A stretch of 64,000 nucleotides of DNA, taken from positions 30,958 through 94,957 of the forward strand of contig NZ_AUYB01000148.1 in assembly GCF_001625655.1 (NCBI RefSeq), in the 5' to 3' direction. The DNA is from Pseudoalteromonas luteoviolacea DSM 6061 (GTDB lineage: Bacteria; Pseudomonadota; Gammaproteobacteria; Enterobacterales; Alteromonadaceae). Positions 35,791 to 44,718 of the stretch are shown here, piece after piece. The position numbers and the translations under genes are program-made. Position 1 is the first letter of the stretch. The number at the start of each line of letters is the position of its first letter. Below the pieces are notes generated by a model. The model saw only the letters and a list, made by a program, of their open reading frames with translations, had not been told where the DNA came from and searched no databases.

Positions 35791-36489
35791 GTGCCTAAAA
35801 CTGACAAAAAACAAACTGGCATGTTCAGCCAGTTGCTTTTTAACATTATTATTCCCGTGATTGTGCTCACTCGATTCTCTGGTGAAGATGCACTAGGCCC
35901 TACTTTGGGCATTATTGTCGCACTCGCCTTCCCTGTCGGCTTTGGCCTTTGGGAGCGAAACAAAACAGGAAAATTCAACTTTATCTCTGGTTTGGGTATT
36001 GTATCGGTGCTGTTGACAGGCGGAATTAGCCTTTTAGAACTAGATGCAAAATATATTGCCATTAAAGAAGCCCTGATCCCCGGTATAATCGGCATAGCAA
36101 TTGTAGTCAGCCAATATACCAAGTACCCACTACTCAAAACTATGATGTTTAACGACAACATCATGGATATCAAAAAAATAGAAGCGGCACTTGAACAGGC
36201 TGGCAATAGCGAAAAACTACCTAAAGTTCAGGTAATTGCATCAAATATTCTCGCGGGTTCATTTTTCTTATCTTCAGTGCTCAATTACGTGTTAGCGAAA
36301 ATGATCGTCGTAAGTCCAGCGGGGACAGAGGCCTATAATAGTGAATTAGGCCGCATGACCGCATTGAGCTACCCAGTCATTGTACTTCCCACGATGGTCA
36401 TCTTTTTTATTGCACTGTATTACCTGCTAACGTCACTTAAAAAGCTGACGGGTTTAACGGTAGAGGAAATGTTTCACGAGCAGGAATAA
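35791..36489 (+). CDS. VC0807-like membrane protein
   Basis: 232 residues, six to seven hydrophobic segments, with FNIIIPVIVLTRFSGEDALGP and LGIIVALAFPVGFGLWE near the N-terminus as in the VC0807/septation-protein-A-like group. GTG at 35791 has AGAGG five bases upstream; GTG at 35785 overlaps it and ATG at 35821 would lose part of the first helix. Function unknown. It is divergent from argA. Confidence 0.7.
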   Translation: MPKTDKKQTGMFSQLLFNIIIPVIVLTRFSGEDALGPTLGIIVALAFPVGFGLWERNKTGKFNFISGLGIVSVLLTGGISLLELDAKYIAIKEALIPGIIGIAIVVSQYTKYPLLKTMMFNDNIMDIKKIEAALEQAGNSEKLPKVQVIASNILAGSFFLSSVLNYVLAKMIVVSPAGTEAYNSELGRMTALSYPVIVLPTMVIFFIALYYLLTSLKKLTGLTVEEMFHEQE

Positions 36490-36509
36490 ACAATTAGATA
36501 CCTAAAGAC

Positions 36510-36529
36510 GGGAAAGCACCTGCTTTCCC
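36510..36529 (+). terminator. Hairpin after VC0807-like gene
   Basis: GGGAAAGC and GCTTTCCC with a four-base loop. Confidence 0.6.
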
Positions 36530-36642
36530 ACAGGGTTAAGTTATAAAAAAACAAATAGTTAAATACAACCCTTTGCTGATACTCAATCGCGAAAAACGAC
36601 ATCAAGCCCCCAGTAAAAAACAATCAATTCCAAAATATGTGA

Positions 36643-36671
36643 TTGCATTGGCGTAAAAAAGGGACTAGTAT
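36643..36671 (+). promoter_or_regulatory. Promoter candidate for the RNA-repair operon
   Basis: TTGCAT at 36643-36648 and TAGTAT at 36666-36671 with 17 bases between, a fair sigma-70 fit. It would give a leader of about 200 bases in front of rtcB. Confidence 0.35.
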
Positions 36672-36717
36672 TGCGCCGAATTCTTAATTATCAATTAACT
36701 GTGGAGGAGTATAAATC

Positions 36718-36759
36718 ATGACAAATACATTATTATCCTTTGCAGGTCTTATCCGTTAA
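36718..36759 (+). CDS. Short upstream ORF (13 aa) in the rtcB leader
   Basis: ATG after a strong GGAGGAG ribosome site encodes MTNTLLSFAGLIR and stops. It lies about 120 bases before rtcB. Immediately downstream AGAAAGCT (36765-36772) pairs with AGCTTTCT (36786-36793), and GTAGC before it can pair with GCTAC after it. A good ribosome site on so short an ORF next to a hairpin is the layout of a translation-sensing attenuator. Regulation by ribosome stalling is inference. Confidence 0.5.
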   Translation: MTNTLLSFAGLIR

Positions 36760-36805
36760 GTAGCAGAAAGCTAACAACATTTTTCAGCTTTCTTGTAAAG
36801 CTACC
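36760..36805 (+). promoter_or_regulatory. Hairpin in the rtcB 5' leader
   Basis: Eight-base stem AGAAAGCT/AGCTTTCT, extended by GTAGC/GCTAC across a bulge, starting just at the end of the upstream ORF. Confidence 0.5.
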
Positions 36806-36879
36806 TCCCGGTCACTTCAAGTGAAACACGGCCTGCCAATACGATCTCGTTTTAAATACTATTTAAAGGTATTGGTATT

Positions 36880-38046
36880 ATGGACAACTCCGTCCAAAAA
36901 ATAACAGAAAATACAACCTTGATTGCGTCGGATGATACGTGGATTGAGGGGCTTGCTATCCAGCAACTCATTAAAACATCGGAGCTTGCGGGTATGCACA
37001 GTGTAGCTGGTATGCCAGATCTACACCCAGGAAGAGGCTACCCTATTGGGGCCGCATTTTTTACAACTGATAAAATTTATCCCGCACTTGTGGGCAATGA
37101 CATTGGCTGCGGCATGTCACTATGGCAAACCTCGGTTAAAGTTTCCAAAGTGAATTTGGACAAGCTTGTTAAGAAGTTTGCTCACATAGAGCAGCCGCTT
37201 GATGCAAGCTGGAGCAACCTCATTGAAGTGCGTAAAGCAGAAAAAAATATTGCCAACCATTATTTTGATCATGCGCTGGGCACCATAGGTGGGGGCAATC
37301 ATTTTGCAGAGTTTCAAGCTATCGACGAGATTTATGACCACAGCGCGTTAGATGAACTAGGGATCAATAAAAAGCACCTTCAACTATTGGTTCACTCCGG
37401 TTCAAGAGGCTTAGGTCAATCCATTTTGGTGAAACATATTGAGCAACATAATCACGATGGGCTACATCTTAATACACCTGATTTTCATGCCTATATAACG
37501 GCTCACAACGAAGCGTTGCGATGGGCTGAACTCAATCGTGAGTTAATTGCGCTGCGTTTTTTGGCAGCGGTTAGAGCCACAGGGCAATGTACACTGGATA
37601 TTAATCATAATTTGGTAACCGCTAAGTGTATTGCTGACACGACTGGTTGGCTGCACCGAAAAGGCGCAACCCCCAGTGACAAAGGTTATGTTGTTATCCC
37701 TGGTTCACGAGGAGACTACAGCTATTTGGTTAAACCTGTCACAGAGTCTGCAGAGCATGTTCGGTTGAGCTTGCATTCACTCGCCCATGGCGCAGGCCGA
37801 AAGTGGAAACGTGGTGAATGCCAAGGGCGCTTGAGCCACAAATACAAACGTGAAGACTTGTATCGCACAGCATTAGGTAGCCGCGTTATATGCGGCAATA
37901 AAGAGCTGCTCTACGATGAAGCACCGCAAGCATATAAAAAGTGCGAAACCATCATCAGTGATTTGACCGATGCTAAGTTGGTTGAGGTGATTGCGAGGCT
38001 CCGTCCTGTGTTGACATTTAAAACCAATGGGAGTTGCTCAGCATGA
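36880..38046 (+). CDS. rtcB: RtcB family RNA ligase (RtcB2 type)
   Basis: 388 residues, shorter than canonical RtcB. The metal and nucleotide residues are conserved: GNDIGCG (Asp74, Cys77), GGGNHFAEF (His141), LLVHSGSRG (His172), INHNLV (His243) and the guanylylated histidine in AHGAGR (His303). RtcB joins 2',3'-cyclic-phosphate or 3'-phosphate ends to 5'-OH ends using GTP and manganese. It overlaps prfH by four bases (ATGA). In RtcB2-PrfH pairs the ligase is proposed to repair 16S rRNA cut at the decoding centre. Confidence 0.92.
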   Translation: MDNSVQKITENTTLIASDDTWIEGLAIQQLIKTSELAGMHSVAGMPDLHPGRGYPIGAAFFTTDKIYPALVGNDIGCGMSLWQTSVKVSKVNLDKLVKKFAHIEQPLDASWSNLIEVRKAEKNIANHYFDHALGTIGGGNHFAEFQAIDEIYDHSALDELGINKKHLQLLVHSGSRGLGQSILVKHIEQHNHDGLHLNTPDFHAYITAHNEALRWAELNRELIALRFLAAVRATGQCTLDINHNLVTAKCIADTTGWLHRKGATPSDKGYVVIPGSRGDYSYLVKPVTESAEHVRLSLHSLAHGAGRKWKRGECQGRLSHKYKREDLYRTALGSRVICGNKELLYDEAPQAYKKCETIISDLTDAKLVEVIARLRPVLTFKTNGSCSA

Positions 38047-38666
38047 TTATATTGCAATTATCCTCTGGGCAAGGTCCGATTGAATGCAGCAAAGCCGTTG
38101 GCCTCGCTCTTGTGCAATTATACAAACAGAGTGAGGCACAGGGTATTAGGTGTGAACCCATTGAGTTGACACCCGCTGAAAAGTCGGGCTGTTACAAGTC
38201 GGTTGTCGTGAAACTATCGTCTCCTAATATGAATGCTGTGAGGCAATTTGCGCACCAATGGCAAGGTGCCATGTTATGGGTGTGTGAAAGCCAATTTCGT
38301 CCAAAGCATCGGCGTAAAAACTGGTTTTTCAGTGGCTGTGTCTATGAGCTAGAAGACAATAAATTTGACGCTGAAATAACCTTTCAAACATGCCGAGCTT
38401 CAGGTGCGGGTGGTCAGCATGTTAATAAAACCGATTCAGCTGTCAGAGCTACACATACAAAAACAGGAATTTCGGTACGTGTAGAAAGTGAGCGTAGTCA
38501 GCATGCCAACAAAAAGCTAGCTCATGCACTGGTGCTCCAAAAACTTGCAGACATGCAGCAAATGCAAATAAACGCACAAGAAAAGTCACGCTGGCAACAG
38601 CATAAGGAAGTCGAACGAGGTAACCCGGTCAAAACTTTTAAAGGGCCCAAGTTTGTCGCTAAGTAA
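38043..38666 (+). CDS. prfH: Peptide chain release factor homologue PrfH
   Basis: 207 residues; a small release factor with the catalytic GGQ at 123-125 (ASGAGGQHVNKTDSAVR) and a basic C-terminus, but without the stop-codon-reading domain of RF1 or RF2. Start ATG at 38043, overlapping the rtcB stop. PrfH is thought to free ribosomes whose 16S rRNA has been cleaved, so that the partner RtcB can reseal it. The overlap shows translational coupling. Confidence 0.92.
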   Translation: MIILQLSSGQGPIECSKAVGLALVQLYKQSEAQGIRCEPIELTPAEKSGCYKSVVVKLSSPNMNAVRQFAHQWQGAMLWVCESQFRPKHRRKNWFFSGCVYELEDNKFDAEITFQTCRASGAGGQHVNKTDSAVRATHTKTGISVRVESERSQHANKKLAHALVLQKLADMQQMQINAQEKSRWQQHKEVERGNPVKTFKGPKFVAK

Positions 38667-38687
38667 GCAAACACTTAAGGGACAGAT

Positions 38688-39031
38688 ATGCGTAATGTTT
38701 TATTTATTTGTAGCCGCAATCAATGGCGTAGCCCAACAGGTGAGCAAGTAAGGAAGCATCACCCCGAGTTGAATGTACGATCAGCAGGTACCAGCCAAAA
38801 GGCCAAAAAACAGTGAAACCACATGATATTCAATGGGCTGATATTGTTTTTGTTATGGAGGAAAAGCACAAATGCCGATTAAAAAGCCAATTTACTCGGT
38901 TTACAGTACACAAAGATATTCGGGTACTGGATATACCCGATGATTACCAGTTTATGGATCAGGTATTGATTCAACTTTTCAAAAAAGTTGTCGGGATGCA
39001 CCTGAGTATTAATTGGGAACTCAGAGTCTAA
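38688..39031 (+). pseudogene. Low-molecular-weight protein tyrosine phosphatase-like gene, frameshifted
   Basis: The first frame encodes MRNVLFICSRNQWRSPTGEQ with the C-x5-R-S phosphatase loop (Cys8 to Arg14) and stops at a TGA after 42 residues. The rest of the family pattern, KPHDIQWADIVFVMEEKHK to DIPDDYQFMDQ, continues in the -1 frame to 39031. The break is at six A's (GGCCAAAAAACAGTG). Joined, the product of about 113 residues has the full length of this short subfamily. A one-base deletion, a phase-variable tract or -1 ribosomal slippage could each explain it. It lies 21 bases after prfH. Confidence 0.75.
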
Positions 39032-39073
39032 CTTAAATAGTGCGGAGATTAGAGCAATGTAATTCCACCTTTT

Positions 39074-39112
39074 CACAAAGCCCTCAAAAAATATCATTTA
39101 CAGGGCTTTGTG
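39074..39112 (+). terminator. Hairpin between phosphatase remnant and RNA ligase
   Basis: Perfect 11-base arms CACAAAGCCCT and AGGGCTTTGTG around a 17-base A/T-rich loop. It may end the rtcB transcript, so the ligase pair may have its own promoter. Confidence 0.5.
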
Positions 39113-39184
39113 CGCATCTACAAATTTTTTGTACTGGCATATCCACTGGCCAGAAGTGATTAGCATAAATATTGGAATTACATT

Positions 39185-39811
39185 ATGAGAATAAAATACC
39201 CCCGTACGCCGCACCTACCTTGGTCTCCAGGCGCGACGAGCGATGATATAAAGCAAACATATACGCGCTTTTTTGAAGGCCAACAAGTGGTAGTCACCGA
39301 AAAAATGGACGGAGAAAATACCACGTTATATACCGACTATATGCATGCTCGTTCGTTAGACAGTCGCTTTCACCCTTCAAGAGCATGGGTCAAAGCACTA
39401 CAAGCGCAAATAGGCTACAAAATACCAAAAGGTTGGCGAATCTGTGGTGAAAATCTGTATGCAAAACATGCCATTAGTTATGAAGCACTAAACAGCTACT
39501 TTATGGCTTTTTCGGTATGGACTGAACACAATGAATGCCTATCTTGGCAAGACAGCAAAACCTTTTTTCAGCTACTGGGCCTTAGTACGCCAAAAGAGCT
39601 ATACATTGGCCCATGGTGTGAACACACCATTAAAAACATCGCGCTGGATACCACCAAACAAGAAGGTTATGTAGTAAGGCGAGCAGATGGCTTTGCATTT
39701 AACGCGTTCTCGCAGTCCGTCGCAAAATGGGTTAGGCAAAATCATGTTACAACCGACAAACACTGGATGCATGCTGACGTTGTACCCAACGGTTTGAAAG
39801 GAGCACAATAA
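39185..39811 (+). CDS. Rnl2-like RNA ligase
   Basis: 208 residues with nucleotidyltransferase motif I EKMDGENTTLY (adenylated Lys40), motif III-like WRICGENLYAKHAISY, motif IV QEGYVVRRADGF and motif V SVAKWVRQNH. This class joins 5'-phosphate to 3'-OH RNA ends with ATP, as T4 Rnl2 does. The stop overlaps the start of the next gene by one base (TAATG), pairing it with an end-healing enzyme. Together they form an alternative RNA-sealing route to RtcB. Confidence 0.85.
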   Translation: MRIKYPRTPHLPWSPGATSDDIKQTYTRFFEGQQVVVTEKMDGENTTLYTDYMHARSLDSRFHPSRAWVKALQAQIGYKIPKGWRICGENLYAKHAISYEALNSYFMAFSVWTEHNECLSWQDSKTFFQLLGLSTPKELYIGPWCEHTIKNIALDTTKQEGYVVRRADGFAFNAFSQSVAKWVRQNHVTTDKHWMHADVVPNGLKGAQ

Positions 39812-41082
39812 TGAACGCTCTTGAAACTTGGCTGCAAAGCTTAACTCAGGATCACACACCTGACTTTTGGGAGTGTGTTGATTTCTTGGCAGATTACTTT
39901 CCGCTGTTACTGGAATTCGAACGTACCGAGCAAGATGCTATTTGGCATGCCGAAGGCAATGTCGCAATTCATACCGATATGGTACTAACGGAGCTATATA
40001 AGCTACTTTGTACCGAAGCTTCCCATATAAAGGGCACAAATAGACAAGCTCTGATCCTCAGCGCACTGCTTCATGATATTGCTAAGCCAGTCTCTACTCA
40101 GCGTAAGACCATTGCTGGCATTGAACGTGTTGTGGCACCTAAGCATGAAGAGAAGGGGGCGAATTACTTGGTAACTCGCTTGATTTCTCTGTCTCTGGAT
40201 CACCACGTGATAACGAGTGTCATGGGTATGGTTGGTTACCATAATCAATTGAAATTACTGGTAATAAAAAACAAAGGTTACAGCGACTATTTGCATTTAG
40301 CGATGAATGCCAATTTGGAGCTTTTATATTGGCTTGAAATTGCAGATATGAGAGGGCGTGTTTGTGATGACTTAGCACAGCAACTCAACCTGCTGGAAGA
40401 GTTTAGGCTGTTTGCCGAGGACTATAATTTATGGGGACAGCAAGACCCATTACTAACCCAATTGCCCAAAATTCAAGTTAAGGCTAAGTCCATAGAGCAA
40501 ACATACTTAAACAATGTCGCAATGAGTCAATTAGCTGCAGGACAAATCAGTACGATTGAAGAAGCCATAGCTAAAAACTATTCCGCCTGTCAAAGCTATA
40601 GCAACTTATACGTGATGTGTGGCATTAGTGGTAGCGGAAAGTCCACTTGGATTGAAAAGCACCTTGGTAACTTCGAAGTTATTTCACTAGATAGTATACG
40701 CCAAGAACTAAACGGAAAACGCGCCTGCCAAAAAAACCGAGGGCAAGTGTTACAGCTCGCTAAACAACGCTTAAAACAAGCGCTTGCAAATAAACGTCAT
40801 GTGGTCTGGGATGCAACCAATATTCGAAAGGACTTTAGGCGTATTGTTTGTGATTTTGGTAGAAGTTATGGTGCTCTAATCACCTTGGTAGTGTTTCAAT
40901 TGAGTGAAAAGTCATTGCGAGTTAACAACCAAAACCGTCGATATAGTGTGGATAATAAGGTTATCTCTGAGCAGATAAATAAGCTGCAATGGCCATGCTT
41001 TAATGAAGCACACAGATTGCTCTTTATTGGTGAAAAAGGCAAAGAGCTTGCCAGACGAGGCTCTTTTGACGGCGCAATGTAA
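39811..41082 (+). CDS. HD-domain phosphohydrolase fused to polynucleotide kinase (HD-Pnk)
   Basis: 423 residues. The N-terminal half is an HD domain with metal ligands His54, His88-Asp89 (LLHDIAKP), His144 region and Asp179 (EIADMRGR). The C-terminal half is a P-loop kinase with GISGSGKST at 271-279 and VVWDATNIRKDFRR, as in T4 Pnkp. Characterised HD-Pnk proteins remove 2',3'-cyclic or 2'-phosphates and phosphorylate 5'-OH ends, preparing RNA for a ligase. Overlap with the ligase gene supports that partnership. Confidence 0.87.
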   Translation: MNALETWLQSLTQDHTPDFWECVDFLADYFPLLLEFERTEQDAIWHAEGNVAIHTDMVLTELYKLLCTEASHIKGTNRQALILSALLHDIAKPVSTQRKTIAGIERVVAPKHEEKGANYLVTRLISLSLDHHVITSVMGMVGYHNQLKLLVIKNKGYSDYLHLAMNANLELLYWLEIADMRGRVCDDLAQQLNLLEEFRLFAEDYNLWGQQDPLLTQLPKIQVKAKSIEQTYLNNVAMSQLAAGQISTIEEAIAKNYSACQSYSNLYVMCGISGSGKSTWIEKHLGNFEVISLDSIRQELNGKRACQKNRGQVLQLAKQRLKQALANKRHVVWDATNIRKDFRRIVCDFGRSYGALITLVVFQLSEKSLRVNNQNRRYSVDNKVISEQINKLQWPCFNEAHRLLFIGEKGKELARRGSFDGAM

Positions 41083-41118
41083 ACTGTAACACACACTATT
41101 CGCCTATTAGGCCCCCAG

Positions 41119-41157
41119 TGCAATCGAATGTTGTTTACCTTGCCTTATTCGATTGCA
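41119..41157. terminator. Hairpin at the end of HD-Pnk/LysR convergent pair
   Basis: Perfect 11-base arms TGCAATCGAAT and ATTCGATTGCA; the right arm overlaps the 3' end of the convergent LysR gene. Confidence 0.5.
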
Positions 41158-42052
41158 TCATACTCTCTCCCCATTTCACCATAGTATCGATAAATGCTTT
41201 AAGCTTTGCTGGTTGTCCATGCCTGCTCGGATACACTAAAAAAATAACGGAGTCTGTTAAGGTTATATCTGCTGCAATCTGCACAAACTCACCGCTTGCA
41301 ATTTTATCTCGTACCATACCTGTAGGCATAATGGCGAAACCCAACCCCGCTTCAACAGCACTGAGCACCGCTGCAGTCGAATTGACGCTCAGGCGTGCAT
41401 TGAGCGTATGCCATTTACCTTGCGCATGCACTTGATTAAATGATTCATCACTGCGCTCACCGGCAAAGCTCGCAATATAAGGCTGCGAACGAAGTTGTTC
41501 AACGGTGCTCACCACACCATACTTAGCAGCGAAATTAGACGAAGCCACAAATACTCGCTGCGATTGATATATTTTGCGATAAATTAAACTTGAGTCTTCA
41601 ATATTGTTAAAACTCGCTCTAATCGCAACGTCAAATCCTGCTTTGATTAGATCTACATTTTGTGCGCCTTGTTGAACTTCTAAGGTAACCTGCGGATGCG
41701 CCTGTAGAAAAGGTATCACGATCGTAGATGCCATAAAGTCAGCAAAATTCTGCGGCACAGCAACTCGTAAATGCCCTGACGCCTGTTGACGCATATCACT
41801 TAAAAAGGCTTCCCCTTGCTCAAGTTGAGACATCGCTTGCTCGCAAAAATGTAAATACTGCGCTCCTTCCTCCGTTAATTTTACTGAACGAGTGGTTCGC
41901 TGTAGCAGCTTGACGCCTAAGCGAGCTTCTAATTGACTAACTTTATTACTCACTGTCGACTTTTCAATATCCAGCGCTTGTGCAGCTTGTGTAAAGCTTT
42001 GCAACTGGGCAACTTTGCAAAAAATACGAATTTGGTTCAAATCATTGTTCAT
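41135..42052 (-). CDS. LysR family transcriptional regulator
   Basis: 305 residues from ATG at 42052 (an ATG four codons further up is less likely). N-terminal helix MNNDLNQIRIFCKVAQLQSF, recognition region FTQAAQALDIEKSTVSNKVSQLEARLGVKLL and RTTRSVKLTEEG, typical of the CrgA/DmlR-like group. Divergent from the cytochrome b561 gene and probably its regulator. Confidence 0.87.
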   Translation of the reverse strand: MNNDLNQIRIFCKVAQLQSFTQAAQALDIEKSTVSNKVSQLEARLGVKLLQRTTRSVKLTEEGAQYLHFCEQAMSQLEQGEAFLSDMRQQASGHLRVAVPQNFADFMASTIVIPFLQAHPQVTLEVQQGAQNVDLIKAGFDVAIRASFNNIEDSSLIYRKIYQSQRVFVASSNFAAKYGVVSTVEQLRSQPYIASFAGERSDESFNQVHAQGKWHTLNARLSVNSTAAVLSAVEAGLGFAIMPTGMVRDKIASGEFVQIAADITLTDSVIFLVYPSRHGQPAKLKAFIDTMVKWGESMMQSNKAR

Positions 42053-42154
42053 ATATAAAAACAATCTTTTGTAAATTTCGATGATTATTTAATTAAAGAT
42101 ATCAATTAATCTCTCAGCCTTAAACCAATTACTGTTTTTAAGAGGAAGCAAGCC

Positions 42155-42697
42155 GTGAGTTCTTACAGTTGGTCTTACAAATTACTGCACTGGCTATCAG
42201 CCATTTTATTCGCCCTAATGTGTTTTGCATTTGTTGGCTTTTATCCGCAAATGAGTGATGCTGATCGCACTATCATGCTAATAGGCCATTCCAGCATGGG
42301 GGCTTGCCTAACGGCTATCATATTAATACGTATTGGTAAAAGGTTTGTGTTAAAGCACCCAAGGCCGAAACATGCACAATCAACCGCTAAGGTAAAGATG
42401 GCAAAGACAGCCCATTATGCGATGTATGTTTTCATGGTATTGGTCCCATTAACCGGTTATACAACCGCCAATTTTCATCACTTACCTGTGCAGCTTTTTG
42501 GCAGTATTTTACTTAATAGCATTCATGACACGGATCTGTTTAACACATTTCGTGCTATCCATGTTTTGTGTATTCAAGTCCTTATAGCATTGGTTGTATT
42601 ACATATTGGCGCAGCCATAAGGCACAAGTTGGTTTTAAAAGATAAAGTACTCTATAGCATGAGACCTTGGTTTATTGACAAAAACTCAGAGTCATAA
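42155..42697 (+). CDS. Cytochrome b561
   Basis: 180 residues, four helices. Paired haem histidines are visible: LLHWLSAILF, LIGHSSMGAC, AHYAMYVFMV and RAIHVLCIQVLIALVVLHIGAA. Bacterial b561 moves electrons between quinone and periplasmic acceptors or superoxide. GTG start after AGAGGAAGCAA. Confidence 0.85.
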   Translation: MSSYSWSYKLLHWLSAILFALMCFAFVGFYPQMSDADRTIMLIGHSSMGACLTAIILIRIGKRFVLKHPRPKHAQSTAKVKMAKTAHYAMYVFMVLVPLTGYTTANFHHLPVQLFGSILLNSIHDTDLFNTFRAIHVLCIQVLIALVVLHIGAAIRHKLVLKDKVLYSMRPWFIDKNSES

Positions 42698-42776
42698 AGT
42701 CTGTTGACTAGGTGCAGTGGAGTAATAATATTTACTACAACTTCCCTGCATCGCCTTGGCTAGATAAATACATGAG

Positions 42777-43285
42777 CTAGTTTTGGGCAACAACCGTAAA
42801 CTTAGAGCTATGTATTAACCTTCCTTTAGAGCGAATTTCTATATGCCAGTCTCCGGGAGTTGTTTCATAGGGAAAATCAAAATAGTATCCAAATCCCCAA
42901 ACATACTCACCGCGATGACCTGAAATATCAATCTTACGTTCTAGTCGAGATTTTTTTCACCTGAAGGTAAAGTGGTTTCAGGATAAGTTATCGAAAGATC
43001 AAAATGTTGTATCTGCAAAGGAATAGAAAAAAAAGCCACACCAATTTCAAACCCCGTTCCTAACCGGTTGGGGATGATCCAAGTTCGTTCTTTTAAAATT
43101 TTAGTCCTTTCACCGATGCTGATTATGTCGTTAACAGCGGTATCTTCGTCAATAATCTCTCCACCCACTTTCTCAATGTATGAGTGTTCAAATACAACGG
43201 ACTCAATACCATGTGGTATTGCTGGTGCGGCGAGTGAAGAAGTAAAAAACAAACTCACTACTACAAAAAATATGCTCCGTATCAT
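42777..43285 (-). pseudogene. DUF3859 protein, frameshifted
   Basis: The first frame gives a signal peptide (SLFFTSSLAA) and a strand-rich domain up to TLPSGEKNLD, then stops. The remaining DUF3859 part, with GEYVWGFGYYFDFPYETTPG and KFTVVAQN, continues in the next frame to 42777. The break is at seven A's on the coding strand (T's on plus), where one more A would restore a single product of about 170 residues. A one-base deletion in the tract is the simplest reading. Confidence 0.7.
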
Positions 43286-43422
43286 CACAGTCTTATATTT
43301 TCTCCAATAGAACCTCGTGCCTATGGTTAACTTGCTTGCACTGAAGAGCCTTCAACCTAAATCGAAATTCAATGGAACTCAATAGTTATACCAACCTCGC
43401 TATTTAAGGCCTTTGGTGGCCT

Positions 43423-44718
43423 TTAAAGCGAATCTTCACTCTCTTCTTGTTGCTTAGTCACAGGCTTTAGTTTTGCCGCATACAACATGCCATCGTACTT
43501 TAAAAATTCGCCCTGCCACTTAGCTGAAATAAACGGCACAGACTCACGACTGTATTCGGTGTAGCCTATCCCATTCAATACCTCTTCCGGATCGCCTTCT
43601 TTAACTGTTAAAAACTGCCATGGTGAGAGTTGGCTCAACGTATTGTCTTTAATCAGTAATTTAGCTCTCGAGGTTGTCCACTGCTCTAGTAAATTGACCT
43701 CAGAAACCAGTCCATGTTCGATCACAATTTGCTGCATACACCCGGTGAGATAATTCAATCGGCCTTTTTTGTCTACAGACGATATCAGCCTCCCAGTGTT
43801 TTCACCTACAAATTGCTCGACATCTTTTTCAAAGTCAAAACAAGGAATGGGATTTGCTTTATGTTTGCTTATCTTCCAATCACCAATTGACAGACCGCTC
43901 ACTACAATAAATTTCTCAGTCGGGTCATACCCATCTTCCCAAGTTGACCAGTCAATATTGTCAAAATACAGCTTAAACAACTCAATATGTCTTTTGGTAA
44001 TTTGCCCTCTTGGTCCAGTTCCAAGTTCATATGCATTTTTCCCATCCACCGAAATCTCGCCCGCATCCGTTTGCTCTAACATGTTTGTCAGCGAGACGGG
44101 AAGCAATTTGGAGTTATAGTGATAACCAACGAACTTTTGGTTCTCAAATAAAAAAGCATGCCGCCTCCCCAGTACCGCCATAAAGATGGTGTCATTGATT
44201 GGCCACAATAATGAGAAGCGACCAAAGCGCTCAATGATTTCAGCATAGCTTTCTCCCAATTTTGCACCAAAAGCACTTTCTGGCGTGACTAAATTGGTTC
44301 TGATGTATAAAGGGTTAGGATCTTGCTCGCTTTTATTTAGATACTTCTGATTAGTTAGAGAAATAAGCTTTAAGTTAGCCTGATCAACTATCACGGGTTT
44401 TGAGCATGATTTAACAGGTTGTAGAATGAAGTACGCATACGATACGGTGTGCAACCTTTCGCTATATTCAATATTAAAGCTTTTAACCTTCAAACCATTT
44501 GGGTGCTTTCTGCTATGCCATACCGCTTTGTCAAAAAGAAAGGAACGAAGACTATCAACCACTTGCGTATAGTTGTAACGATTAAGAAACTCAATATAAT
44601 CCTGTTCGACCTTAATCGGCTCGGCATCTTCTAACTGGCACTCACTATTTTGAGCATAGATTTGCTTGGCAGCCCCATTAAACGAAACAAATAGTAAAAT
44701 ACAGAGTAGTAACTTCAT
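43423..44718 (-). CDS. Secreted protein of unknown function (431 aa)
   Basis: Signal peptide (residues 1 to about 22, ending KQIYAQ), then a mixed domain with paired cysteines (ECQLED, VKSCSKP, IPCFDF, TGCMQQ). No known motif. It lies behind the DUF3859 remnant on the same strand with a 137-base gap. Function not recognised. Confidence 0.55.
   Translation of the reverse strand: MKLLLCILLFVSFNGAAKQIYAQNSECQLEDAEPIKVEQDYIEFLNRYNYTQVVDSLRSFLFDKAVWHSRKHPNGLKVKSFNIEYSERLHTVSYAYFILQPVKSCSKPVIVDQANLKLISLTNQKYLNKSEQDPNPLYIRTNLVTPESAFGAKLGESYAEIIERFGRFSLLWPINDTIFMAVLGRRHAFLFENQKFVGYHYNSKLLPVSLTNMLEQTDAGEISVDGKNAYELGTGPRGQITKRHIELFKLYFDNIDWSTWEDGYDPTEKFIVVSGLSIGDWKISKHKANPIPCFDFEKDVEQFVGENTGRLISSVDKKGRLNYLTGCMQQIVIEHGLVSEVNLLEQWTTSRAKLLIKDNTLSQLSPWQFLTVKEGDPEEVLNGIGYTEYSRESVPFISAKWQGEFLKYDGMLYAAKLKPVTKQQEESEDSL

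Noticed and set aside
36640..36680. Sigma-54 promoter for rtcB, as in E. coli rtcBA
   Set aside because: GG and GC elements are not spaced by ten bases; a sigma-70 site fits better, and no RtcR gene is present.
39599..39859. Minus-strand frame inside the RNA ligase gene
   Set aside because: Shadow of the ligase coding frame with no start signal.
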